This document shows positions 24,426 to 33,075 of a DNA stretch of 64,000 nucleotides, piece by piece. The notes under the pieces were generated by a model. That model had not been told where the DNA came from, searched no databases, and saw only the letters and a list, made by a program, of their open reading frames with translations. How positions within the stretch are numbered: position 1 is the stretch's first letter; the number at the start of each line of letters is the position of its first letter. Source of the stretch: Sediminibacterium soli (lineage in GTDB: Bacteria > Bacteroidota > Bacteroidia > Chitinophagales > Chitinophagaceae); NCBI RefSeq assembly GCF_009939225.1, contig NZ_JAACJR010000003.1, forward strand, positions 310,001 to 374,000, in the 5' to 3' direction. Position numbers and translations under genes: made by a program.

Positions 24426-26654
24426 ATGAAAAAGTACCTGGTAGGTTTCTGGCATTCTTTACCGGTGCAGCTGTTTTTGCTGCATTTCAGGCGGTACCAG
24501 GTATTGCTGCTTTTCTGGTACATACTTGCTTCTACCGTTGCGGGTGATTTTATGTTCACTTTTGGCGCCAACTCCCTGTTTCTGGCACCCGAATATTTTG
24601 GGGAAGTAACCGCACTCAGCACCTCGATCGTGGGATTTTCCATCGGTATTTTTATCATGAGCTGGAACATCACCACGTTCATACTGAATGGCCGCAGCGT
24701 ACTGTTCCTGGCCACCACGGCGCAGCCATTCCTGAAATATTGCATCAACAACGCCGTGTTGCCATTGCTGTTCCTTTTCTTTTACCTGTACAAAGCGATT
24801 GACTACACGCTTCACCAGCAGTTGCTGCATGGCCTGGAGATCGCATTGCTGGCTGGCGGGTTCGTGATGGGATGTATGCTGTCGATCGCCATTTCGTTTA
24901 TTTATTTTTTTGGGGCCGACAGAACCATTTACCGGAGCATCGGCAATGTGATCAAAACAGAGAACACCCGTTACAATGAAATGATCGCAAAAGCCGTGTT
25001 GCCCAAACAGAAAGCGGATATGAACGTGGAATGGTTTTTCAGCGCGCAGTTCAGGCTGCGTAAGCCACGCGATATACGACACTATACCCAGGGTTTTCTG
25101 GATTCGGTTTTTAAACGGCACCATTTTGCCGCCGTGATCGCCATCCTGCTGGCCTTTGTTTTCCTGGTGTTGATGGGATATATTTCCGACAGCAATCTTT
25201 TCCAGATACCTGCCGCAGCAAGTATCACCGTTTTTTTTGCGATACTGATCGCCGTTTCGGGCGCCATCGTTATGTTTCTCGGCAGCTGGAGCCTGCCGGT
25301 GCTGGTAACCGTTTATTTCGTCATCAATTTCTTTTACCAGAAAGAATGGATCGATCCGCGTAACAAAGCATACGGACTCAATTACCTGAATATTACCGAA
25401 CGCCCCGTTTACAACCGCGATAATATCTGGCGGCTGGCCGGCGATTCCGCCATGGCGGCAGACAAACAACATTATTTGGGTGTACTGAACAGGTGGAAGG
25501 CAAGACAGACCTCTGAAAAACCCATCCTGTTCATCATCAATACCAGCGGCGGCGGAGCCAGGAGCGCGGCTTTTACCATGAACGCCCTGCAGCGGCTCGA
25601 CAGTATCTTTCATGGTGAACTGATGCAGCGTACCGTGCTGATCAACGGCGCGTCGGGCGGTATGCTGGGGGCTGCTTATTTCAGGCAATTGTATTACAGC
25701 AAACTGAAGGGCGCTACCATAAACCTGCGCGACCCGCAATATGTGGATGATATTTCGCGCGACCTGCTCAGTCCTTTGTTCTCTTCTTTTGTTACGCGCG
25801 ATATCATTGGCCCGGTACAGAAATTCGAAGTGAACGGATACAAATATGCCAAAGACCGGGGCTATGCATTTGAACAGAAACTGAATGAGAATACACACGG
25901 CGCACTTTCCAGGCCGCTGCGGTACTATACCGAACCGGAGGCGCAGGCATTGCTGCCCACCATGCTGTTTAATTCGGTGATCAACCAGGATGGCCGTAAG
26001 ATGATCATCAGCACACATCCTGTCCGTTTCCTGATGCGCCCGCAGAAAGATACGGGCAATATCACGCCGTTCGATCCGGATGCCGTTGACTTCCATTCCT
26101 TTTTCCAGAAACAGGATCCGATGAGCCTGAACCTGCTTTCGGCGCTGCGGATGAATGCAACCTTTCCTTATGTATTGCCGAATGTCTGGCTGCCCACCTA
26201 TCCTGTGATCGATGTGATGGATGCCGGTCTGCGCGATAATTTCGGACAGGAAGCCTCGCTGCGGTTCATCACCGTGTTCAAGGAATGGCTGCAGCAGCAT
26301 ACCAGCAAGGTGGTGTTGCTGCAGATACGCGACCGCAGTTTGGGCGACTGGGACAGTCCCTTCGAAAACAACAGCCTGCTCAGCACGCTTACCAAGCCCT
26401 TCCTGATTCTGCAGAAAAACTGGTACAAACTGCAGGATTATTACCAGCACGACGAACTGGAATATATGTCTGAGGCATACGGACCGGCTTTTTACCGTAT
26501 CAGCTTCCAATACCTGCCGGTACGCAGCGGGGAGCCGGCCAGCCTGAGCTTTCACCTCACGGCCGCAGAAAAAAGGGATATCGCCCTTTCGCTCGACAAC
26601 GCCGCCAATACCGAGCAATTTGAAAAACTGCGGCGTATCTTACAGCATCCATAA
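24426..26654 (+). CDS. Patatin-like phospholipase with multi-pass membrane N-terminus
   Basis: The C-terminal ~370 residues carry the patatin-type lipid acyl hydrolase signature: oxyanion-hole glycines NTSGGGARS (about 374), nucleophile Ser in NGASGGML (about 410) and the dyad Asp in MDAGLRDN (about 599). The N-terminal ~310 residues hold about six hydrophobic segments (for example VLLLFWYILASTVAGDFMF and FAAVIAILLAFVFLVLMGYI), so the hydrolase is membrane anchored. 742 aa. The substrate is presumably membrane lipid, but the N-terminal domain is not one I can name. The next gene, a GH5 enzyme, starts 18 bases after the stop. Confidence 0.85.
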   Translation: MKKYLVGFWHSLPVQLFLLHFRRYQVLLLFWYILASTVAGDFMFTFGANSLFLAPEYFGEVTALSTSIVGFSIGIFIMSWNITTFILNGRSVLFLATTAQPFLKYCINNAVLPLLFLFFYLYKAIDYTLHQQLLHGLEIALLAGGFVMGCMLSIAISFIYFFGADRTIYRSIGNVIKTENTRYNEMIAKAVLPKQKADMNVEWFFSAQFRLRKPRDIRHYTQGFLDSVFKRHHFAAVIAILLAFVFLVLMGYISDSNLFQIPAAASITVFFAILIAVSGAIVMFLGSWSLPVLVTVYFVINFFYQKEWIDPRNKAYGLNYLNITERPVYNRDNIWRLAGDSAMAADKQHYLGVLNRWKARQTSEKPILFIINTSGGGARSAAFTMNALQRLDSIFHGELMQRTVLINGASGGMLGAAYFRQLYYSKLKGATINLRDPQYVDDISRDLLSPLFSSFVTRDIIGPVQKFEVNGYKYAKDRGYAFEQKLNENTHGALSRPLRYYTEPEAQALLPTMLFNSVINQDGRKMIISTHPVRFLMRPQKDTGNITPFDPDAVDFHSFFQKQDPMSLNLLSALRMNATFPYVLPNVWLPTYPVIDVMDAGLRDNFGQEASLRFITVFKEWLQQHTSKVVLLQIRDRSLGDWDSPFENNSLLSTLTKPFLILQKNWYKLQDYYQHDELEYMSEAYGPAFYRISFQYLPVRSGEPASLSFHLTAAEKRDIALSLDNAANTEQFEKLRRILQHP

Positions 26655-26672
26655 ACAAACACCGGTCTGCCT

Positions 26673-28436
26673 ATGTATACCACCATTATACGGCGCAGCG
26701 CGTACTGCCTTGTCTGCCTACTGTTCCTGTATGCGGGCGTATTGCATGCACAGGGCTTTCTCAGAACAAAAGACAGGCAGATCGTTAACGGGAAAGGAAA
26801 AGAAATCATCCTGCGCGGAATGGGTCTGGGCGGATGGATGCTGCAGGAGGGTTATATGTTCCGCCTGGGTGCGATCGGCAGGCAATACCTTATTAAAGAA
26901 AAGATAGGGGAACTGGTGGGAGCAGAAAAAACAAAACAGTTTTACGATGCCTGGCTGCTGAATCATACCACCAAAGCCGATATTGATTCGATGGCAGCCT
27001 GGGGTTTCAATTCGATCCGGCTGCCCATGCATTACGCGCTTTTTACGCTTCCTGTTGATGAGGAACCGGTGGCGGGTAAAAACACCTGGCTGGAGAAAGG
27101 GTTTGAGATGACGGATAAACTATTGCAATGGTGCCGGCAGCATAAAATATACCTGATACTGGATTTGCATGCGGCGCCGGGCGGACAGGGGAACGATCTG
27201 CCTATTTCGGACCGAGATCCCGCCAAACCATCGCTGTGGGAAAGCGAGGCCAACCGGCAGAAGACGATCGAGCTGTGGAGAAAACTGGCAGCGCGTTATG
27301 CAAAAGAAGAATGGATCGGCGGATATGATATCCTCAACGAACCCAACTGGGGTTTTGATGATCCGAAAGATTTTCGGGGCACGAACGAAAAGAACAATAT
27401 ACCGTTGCAGAAACTGATGAAGGATATCACGGCTGCCATACGCACGGCAGATAAGCATCATATCATCATTATCGAGGGCAACGGATTCGGGAATAACTAC
27501 AACGGCATCACACCGGTATGGGATGATAACCTCGTTATGAGTTTTCACAAATACGGCAACTTCAATACAACCGGTTCTATCCGGCATTTCCTTGACCTGC
27601 GCGAGAAGTTCAATATTCCCTTATGGCTGGGAGAATCGGGCGAGAATGCCAACACCTGGTTTACCGAGGCAATCGGTCTGGCAGAAAGAAACGATATCGG
27701 CTGGGCCTGGTGGCAGGAAAAGAAAATGGGACTGAATAACCCGCTTGAGATCAGGCAGCCCGAGGGTTACGTGCAACTGGTGGATTATATGACGGGCAAA
27801 ACAAAGGAAAAACCCTCCGAAGCAGCGGCCTGGAGCGTATTGCAGCAACTGCTCGAAAACCTGAAAATAAAAAACAATATTTTTCATCCCGATGTGGTAG
27901 ATGCCATGTTCCGCCAGGTAAGTAAAACCGGCACCAAACCGTTCAGACAGCTGGTGATTGGCAGTGGATCATCGGAGATCCGGGCGGTGGATTTTGATAT
28001 GGGCAGCCAGCGCGTGGCTTATTACGATACAGATACGGCAAGATACCAGTACACACCCGGTGTAAATACGGTAGGCAACCGCGGTGGTGCCTACCGCAAC
28101 GATGGGGTGGATATTGCGAAGGACGCCAACGGGTATTATGTATTCAGCACGGAAGAAGGCGAATGGCTGCAATACACGGTAACGGTAAAAGAAGCGGGGA
28201 ACTATGCCCTGTCATACTCGGTGGCCGCGGAAAAAGAAGGGAGCAGGATTTCTTTGCTGAAAGAAGGGATTGCGCTTGCGGGAGAAACTGCCGTACCCGC
28301 CACCGGCGGTTTTCAGAACTGGCAGCAGACCGGCCACCGGCAGGTATTTCTCGCCAAAGGAACTTATCCGCTGCGGATACGGTTTGACACGGGAGGCTGT
28401 AACCTGAAAGCCATCACTTTCACCCGGATGCACTGA
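26673..28436 (+). CDS. Glycoside hydrolase family 5 enzyme with C-terminal CBM6-like module
   Basis: This is an exported retaining beta-glycanase. It has a signal peptide (to about residue 26, LHAQG), a GH5 TIM barrel with RGMGLGGWML, the acid/base Glu in YDILNEPNW (about 223) and the nucleophile Glu in PLWLGESGEN (about 320). A C-terminal beta-sandwich (about 430-585) resembles carbohydrate-binding family 6: YRNDGVDIAKD, GEWLQYTVTV, FQNWQQT and TYPLRIRFDTGGCNLKAI. 587 aa. Members cut beta-1,3-, 1,4- or 1,6-glucans; which one is not readable here. It is translationally close to the patatin gene, an unexpected partner. Confidence 0.9.
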   Translation: MYTTIIRRSAYCLVCLLFLYAGVLHAQGFLRTKDRQIVNGKGKEIILRGMGLGGWMLQEGYMFRLGAIGRQYLIKEKIGELVGAEKTKQFYDAWLLNHTTKADIDSMAAWGFNSIRLPMHYALFTLPVDEEPVAGKNTWLEKGFEMTDKLLQWCRQHKIYLILDLHAAPGGQGNDLPISDRDPAKPSLWESEANRQKTIELWRKLAARYAKEEWIGGYDILNEPNWGFDDPKDFRGTNEKNNIPLQKLMKDITAAIRTADKHHIIIIEGNGFGNNYNGITPVWDDNLVMSFHKYGNFNTTGSIRHFLDLREKFNIPLWLGESGENANTWFTEAIGLAERNDIGWAWWQEKKMGLNNPLEIRQPEGYVQLVDYMTGKTKEKPSEAAAWSVLQQLLENLKIKNNIFHPDVVDAMFRQVSKTGTKPFRQLVIGSGSSEIRAVDFDMGSQRVAYYDTDTARYQYTPGVNTVGNRGGAYRNDGVDIAKDANGYYVFSTEEGEWLQYTVTVKEAGNYALSYSVAAEKEGSRISLLKEGIALAGETAVPATGGFQNWQQTGHRQVFLAKGTYPLRIRFDTGGCNLKAITFTRMH

Positions 28437-28467
28437 AACGCCGGTTACCTCTGTACGCCCCACCGGA

Positions 28468-29370
28468 TCAGGGTTGTATCAGATCAAAGCAGTCCTTTTC
28501 GATCTCTATCCTGAATTCGTCTGCCGTATCGCGCGGTTCTCCGTCTATATGCAGCGGTGCATGTTTCAGGTTGCGGATGGTAATGGAAGGTGTCTGGAAA
28601 TAGAGTATGTTTTTCCTGCTCATATCTTCAACCAGTTGCTGCAGCCTGTTGTTTCCTCTCATCTGCTGTAAAATGGCAAAAGGCAGTTTGGCTTTGTTCA
28701 TTTTTTGCACGATCACAATATCAAGCAGCCCGTCCTGCAGACTTGCCTGTGGCGCAATTGTGAAATTGTTGCCAAACTGGTTACTGTTGGCGATGCTGAT
28801 AAAAAAAGCATCGGTAAAAAAAGAAAAATTATCCAGCACGATCTCGAACTGGTAAGGATGCGCTTTAAAATAATTGAGGATGCTTTGCTGCGTGTACATC
28901 ACCAGTCCCCGCGTGGATTTATTGGCAAAATCATGCGCCACCTGCGCATCGAAGCCGATGCCGCTGAGCATGCAGGAATAATGCCCGTTAACGCGGAACG
29001 CATCTATCTTCTGCGATTTACCTGCAAAGATCAGTGCAAGCGCCTGCTGCGGTTTGGTGGGTATACCCGCAGCGCGTGCCAGCCCGTTGCCCGAACCAAC
29101 CGGAATGATGCCAAACCGCAATGGCAAATGACAGAGTGCACCGGTTACCTGGTTAATGGTGCCATCGCCGCCGATCATCACCACATCGGTGATGTTTTCG
29201 TGGACGACCTTGTCGCGAAGCAATTCATAATCGCCGGCCGCATTCGTGGTGACAAATTCAAAATGAATCTCCTGGGCAGCAGTCTCCCTTTCGATCAGTT
29301 TACGCAGACCATCTTTTTTGGAAGTGCCGGATATGGGGTTGAGTAAGTAGACTATTTTTCGTTCATGCAT
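28468..29370 (-). CDS. Diacylglycerol/lipid kinase family protein (YegS/DagK type)
   Basis: This cytoplasmic lipid kinase uses ATP to phosphorylate diacylglycerol or a related lipid. It opens with IVYLLNPISGTSKKDGL and has the nucleotide-binding GGDGTINQV motif (about residue 65), LGIIPVGSGNGLAR-type sequence (FGIIPVGSGNGLARAAG) and the C-terminal HIDGEPRDTADEF (a glutamate near the active site). The ATG at 29370 is chosen; the longer frame from 29457 overlaps the fabH-like terminator region. 300 aa. It lies after the FabH gene on the same strand, 93 bases downstream, so both may be part of a lipid metabolism unit. Confidence 0.92.
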   Translation of the reverse strand: MHERKIVYLLNPISGTSKKDGLRKLIERETAAQEIHFEFVTTNAAGDYELLRDKVVHENITDVVMIGGDGTINQVTGALCHLPLRFGIIPVGSGNGLARAAGIPTKPQQALALIFAGKSQKIDAFRVNGHYSCMLSGIGFDAQVAHDFANKSTRGLVMYTQQSILNYFKAHPYQFEIVLDNFSFFTDAFFISIANSNQFGNNFTIAPQASLQDGLLDIVIVQKMNKAKLPFAILQQMRGNNRLQQLVEDMSRKNILYFQTPSITIRNLKHAPLHIDGEPRDTADEFRIEIEKDCFDLIQP

Positions 29371-29463
29371 CCCGTTGTGGTTATCGGGGAGACCGGTGAT
29401 AAGTGGGAAATCGTGAGCGGATACCATCGTTTCCCACTCGCCGCCTGCCACGCGCACCCGCTC

Positions 29464-30513
29464 CTACCATTTCAATAATGCGCTGCCCCAGGTAAAACCG
29501 CTGCCGAATGCGGCAAGGCATACCAGGTCGCCTTTTTGTATCCTGCCCTGTTCCCAGGCTTCGCACAAAGCTATGGGAACGGATGCAGCCGTAGTGTTAC
29601 CGTAATGTTGAATATTGTTAAAAACCTGGTCGTCTCGCAACTGCAGCTTCTGTTGCACAAACTGGCTGATGCGGAGATTTGCCTGGTGAGGTATGAGTAA
29701 TTTGAGATCTGCCGGTGCAAGCCCGTTGGCGTTTAATGCTTCCTTGATCACTTCGGGAAACTTAACAACTGCTTTCTTGAACACAGACTGCCCGTCCATA
29801 AAGGGAAAATTCTGCGCGTTGTCGATCATCGCGTGGCTCATAAACATATCGCCTATCTCTGATTCATTGAAGGCTGCATAATTCCTGGCCGCCCAGTGGT
29901 TGGCATGCGTGCCGGGATTGTACATGGCCAGTAATTCTGCCGATTCCCCGTCGCTGTGCAGGTGTGTGCTCAATATACCCTGTTCCTGCTCTTCCGTGGG
30001 CTGTAATACAACGGCGCCGGCGCCATCGCCAAAGATCACCGAGATATTGCGGCCCCTCGTGGAAAAGTCCAGTCCGAAGGAATGTTTCTCGCTTCCCACC
30101 ACCAGTATGTTCTTATACGTACCTGTTTTGATGAACTGGTCGGCAACACTGAGCGCATACAGAAAACCGCTGCACTGGTTGCGGATATCGAGTGCGCCGA
30201 TCTCCTTCATCTGCATAGCGCGCTGCAGCAGTACACCGCACCCGGGAAAATAATAATCCGGCGATAAGGTGGCGAACACAATAAAATCGATATCCTGTGC
30301 CCTGGTGCCGGCCCGTTCCATCGCTATCCTTGCGGCTTCCACGGACATGGTAGTGGTGGTTTCTTCGGTGCGGTGGGCATAATGTCTTTCCCTGATACCT
30401 GTGCGTTCCTGTATCCATTCATCACTGGTATCCATGTATTGTATCAGGTCATGGTTGGTTACCGTATGCGGGGGTATGTATTTGCCGATGCCGGCAATTC
30501 TGCTGCGAACCAT
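29464..30513 (-). CDS. fabH: 3-oxoacyl-ACP synthase III (FabH-type ketoacyl synthase)
   Basis: This condensing enzyme starts fatty-acid synthesis by joining acyl-CoA to malonyl-ACP. The thiolase fold carries the full Cys-His-Asn triad: Cys in IRNQCSGFLY (about 112), His in LLIPHQANLRI (about 274), Asn in HYGNTTAAS (about 304). GDGAGAVVL and the C-terminal GSGFTWGSALLKW are typical. 349 aa, slightly long because of an insert around residues 200-235 (MYNPGTHANHWAARNYAAF), seen in FabH-like paralogs. A TACCTTCG box lies 19 bases before the ATG. It may be a second FabH with an altered acyl preference. Confidence 0.93.
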   Translation of the reverse strand: MVRSRIAGIGKYIPPHTVTNHDLIQYMDTSDEWIQERTGIRERHYAHRTEETTTTMSVEAARIAMERAGTRAQDIDFIVFATLSPDYYFPGCGVLLQRAMQMKEIGALDIRNQCSGFLYALSVADQFIKTGTYKNILVVGSEKHSFGLDFSTRGRNISVIFGDGAGAVVLQPTEEQEQGILSTHLHSDGESAELLAMYNPGTHANHWAARNYAAFNESEIGDMFMSHAMIDNAQNFPFMDGQSVFKKAVVKFPEVIKEALNANGLAPADLKLLIPHQANLRISQFVQQKLQLRDDQVFNNIQHYGNTTAASVPIALCEAWEQGRIQKGDLVCLAAFGSGFTWGSALLKW

Positions 30514-30626
30514 GGCAATCAGTTGTTCGGGGCGAAGGTATAAAAGTTTATACTACCTGTGCCGGCCATAACCTTGCTGTATCGTATGTGGCAGGGTTTG
30601 TTTTCGGCAAGTAAAAAATCATCTCT

Positions 30627-31625
30627 TCAGGGCTTTTCGGTGAGATGCATCACGCCGGTAAGAAAGGCCGCGGTCTGCGCTTCCACGGCCGCCACGTCTT
30701 TCGACTGGATAGGCGAGGCCATTACATGCTCGCCCACGGTGGGCATGTCAACGATCCGTTTCTGGGCGGCGGGTGTGCCTAACTGCGGCATCATTGTCTT
30801 CATGGCCGAAACTTTTACAACAGGGTCCTGGTGCTGTTCGTCTTTATAGTAACAAAGCACCAGTGCCGGCTGTTTTACCAGGCCGAATGTTTCGGGGGTC
30901 ATCGCCGTCTCCAGCAATTCTTCCAGCTGTGCAGCGGCTTCCAGCCTGTACTGGTAGTTCCAGTATTGCTTGTAGTCGGGTGTGTTCGTTTTTGCGGTAT
31001 TGAACCTGGAACGTTTCACCATTCTTGCTATCTGCAGCCCCCAGTGATTGTTCAGTATCCAGGCATTGGGGTCGTTGATCGCAATATTGGGGGAATACAT
31101 GACCAGCCCCGCAATTTCGGGATAGGCAGCGGCCAGCTGCAGTGCCAGTGTGCCGCCGGTAGAAGTGCCCATGATGATCACTTTATTGCCCAGCTGCCTG
31201 GCGATGGCATAGGCCTGTTTGGCAGACTCCCAGAGATTGTCGGCCGTCATATTGATCAGCGCATCCGCGGTGTCGATGCCATGCTGCGACAGTCTTGCGA
31301 GGTAAAGATTACAGCCGAATTTTCTGGCGATATCCCTGTGAACAGGATTGCCTTCTTCCTGCGAAGCGCTGAATCCATGCAGGTATACGATGGCATATTC
31401 CGTTTTCTGTTTCAGCGAATCATTGGCCCATATGATCCTGGCTTCGTTATTGGGTTTGATCCTGTGCTGCGATTCCTGCTGCGCAACATAGGCTTCGAGT
31501 GCGGCGGGTGTGGTGGGTACGGCCGGAAGCTCGCGGTGATAGATCGGTTGCGAGGGGCGCGGGCCAAGTATATAGATGATGGCTAATACCGCGATCACAA
31601 AAAACAGTTTTTTCAGGAAACGCAT
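30627..31625 (-). CDS. Alpha/beta-hydrolase, membrane-anchored
   Basis: An N-terminal membrane helix (FFVIAVLAIIYIL) is followed by an alpha/beta-hydrolase domain with the oxyanion region IVYLHGFSASQEEGNP, nucleophile Ser in IMGTSTGGTLAL (about 167), a candidate Asp around YYKDEQHQDP and a His in PTVGEHVMAS. 332 aa. The ATG at 31625 puts the hydrophobic helix at the N-terminus; the open frame upstream to 31778 is not coding-like. The family includes esterases, lipases and carboxylesterases; the substrate is unknown. Confidence 0.87.
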   Translation of the reverse strand: MRFLKKLFFVIAVLAIIYILGPRPSQPIYHRELPAVPTTPAALEAYVAQQESQHRIKPNNEARIIWANDSLKQKTEYAIVYLHGFSASQEEGNPVHRDIARKFGCNLYLARLSQHGIDTADALINMTADNLWESAKQAYAIARQLGNKVIIMGTSTGGTLALQLAAAYPEIAGLVMYSPNIAINDPNAWILNNHWGLQIARMVKRSRFNTAKTNTPDYKQYWNYQYRLEAAAQLEELLETAMTPETFGLVKQPALVLCYYKDEQHQDPVVKVSAMKTMMPQLGTPAAQKRIVDMPTVGEHVMASPIQSKDVAAVEAQTAAFLTGVMHLTEKP

Positions 31626-31771
31626 GGTGATAAGCTTTGAATAAATGTAACTGAGTTTTTTTGAATGGGCATAATGATGGATCAAATTGTTGCCGGGTAA
31701 ATGGCTGCATGGCTGAATCATATGTCTTGCGGAAAATAAAGAGTATATTGGAATGCCAACTTCCTGCTGCC

Positions 31772-32890
31772 ATGACAAATACCCAACGGTTTCCCGCCCT
31801 AGATGTATTCCGGGGAATGACGATCTGCCTGATGATCATTGTCAACACGCCCGGCGACCATCTCCATACATTTTCTCCCTTACTGCATGCAAAATGGCAT
31901 GGGTTTACACCCACCGACCTGGTATTCCCCTCTTTTTTGTTCGCGGTGGGCAATGCCATGAGTTTTACGATGCAGAAATGGGAGAACCGGGGAACGGGGT
32001 TTGTGCTGGGAAAAATAACCAAACGCACACTGATCATTTTCCTGCTTGGGTACCTCATGTACTGGTTCCCGTTTGTGGCAAATGACAACGGACAATGGGC
32101 GCTGTCACCGGTAAGTCATACAAGGATATTCGGGGTATTACAGCGTATTGCATTGTGTTATTGCCTGGCCTCGCTGATGCTGTATTTCCTGAAGGAGAAA
32201 CTGATGGTGATCATCGGTATCGCGCTGTTGTTGCTTTACTGGGTGCTTTGTGTTGTGTTCGGCGATGCGGCGGATCCTTTCAGCCTTCCCGGTAATGCCG
32301 GTCTCAGCCTGGACCTGTGGCTGATGGGCGATGCGCACCTGTACCACGGAGAGGGTGTGGCCTTTGATCCCGAAGGATTGCTCAGCACCATTCCTGCCGC
32401 GGTGAATGTAATAGGCGGGTATGTGGCAGGCCGTTTTATCCAGCAAAAAGGGAAACAGTACGAAACCATCTCCGTACTGGCGTTGGCAGGTTTTGTATTG
32501 CTGGTGCTGGCTTATTTCTGGAATTTTGTGTTTCCCATCAACAAGAAACTCTGGACCAGCTCTTTTGTCCTGCATACCGTGGCACTTGACTGCCTGCTGC
32601 TGGCCCTGGTCATGTATATCATCGATATCCGCAAACAGCGAAGCTGGACGCCTTTTTTTGAGGTGTTCGGAAAAAATCCCCTGTTTATTTACCTGCTGTC
32701 AGAGTTGCTGGTAACGCTTATGTATACTTTCCGCGTTGGCGATACCAGTCTCTATCACTGGATCTACCAGCATGTGTTCAGCTTCGCCGGGTTTTACTGG
32801 GGCTCCCTGCTGTTCTCGGTCTGCTACATGCTGCTCTGCTGGTGCGTGGGCTATTGGATGAACAGCAGGAAGTGGTACGTACGGGTATAG
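31772..32890 (+). CDS. Heparan-glucosaminide acetyltransferase-like membrane protein (DUF5009/NagX type)
   Basis: This polytopic membrane protein resembles bacterial relatives of human HGSNAT. It starts RFPALDVFRGMTICLMIIVN, contains the HGFTPTDLVFPSFLFAVGNAMSF signature and has about ten membrane helices. FEVFGKNPLFIYLLSELL near residue 295 is also conserved in the family. 372 aa. HGSNAT moves acetyl groups across a membrane to amino sugars; bacterial members are untested or linked to glycan use, so acyl transfer to a cell-envelope or imported sugar is only inferred. It stands alone on the plus strand. Confidence 0.88.
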   Translation: MTNTQRFPALDVFRGMTICLMIIVNTPGDHLHTFSPLLHAKWHGFTPTDLVFPSFLFAVGNAMSFTMQKWENRGTGFVLGKITKRTLIIFLLGYLMYWFPFVANDNGQWALSPVSHTRIFGVLQRIALCYCLASLMLYFLKEKLMVIIGIALLLLYWVLCVVFGDAADPFSLPGNAGLSLDLWLMGDAHLYHGEGVAFDPEGLLSTIPAAVNVIGGYVAGRFIQQKGKQYETISVLALAGFVLLVLAYFWNFVFPINKKLWTSSFVLHTVALDCLLLALVMYIIDIRKQRSWTPFFEVFGKNPLFIYLLSELLVTLMYTFRVGDTSLYHWIYQHVFSFAGFYWGSLLFSVCYMLLCWCVGYWMNSRKWYVRV

Positions 32891-32955
32891 CAGCAGGGTT
32901 AATTTAAAAGTAAAAATTAAAAACCCGACCCATTCACACCCAACAACTCAAATAA

Positions 32956-32995
32956 CTCACGATATTCAGACCCACTCACATCTGACGTCTCACGC
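32956..32995. repeat. Single arm of the ACTCACGTTTGACGTCTCACGC repeat family
   Basis: The stretch has ACTCACGATATTCAG, then ACTCACATCTGACGTCTCACGCC, close to copies at 44.33 and 48.33 kb. The rest of the 185-base gap before typA holds an A/T-rich TTAATTTAAAAGTAAAAATTAA hairpin at about 32899-32920 and the typA promoter. Confidence 0.55.
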
Positions 32996-33028
32996 CCCCC
33001 CCGCCCCCTAACTTAGCGATTCTTTCAC

Positions 33029-33059
33029 TTTGCCCTACGCCGGCAATCCCGTACCTTTG
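33029..33059 (+). promoter_or_regulatory. Canonical Bacteroidota promoter of typA
   Basis: TTTG at 33029-33032, a 19-base spacer, then TACCTTTG at 33052-33059. This is an exact match to the TTTG-N19-TAnnTTTG primary sigma-factor promoter, 16 bases before the ATG at 33076. Confidence 0.85.
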
Positions 33060-33075
33060 CGGCTTAATTTTTTAC

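Noticed and set aside
24459..26618. 719-codon open frame on the minus strand opposite the patatin gene
   Set aside because: It lies wholly antisense to a well-supported patatin/membrane protein, has no domain I recognise and a low-complexity basic composition typical of the shadow frame of a GC-biased gene.
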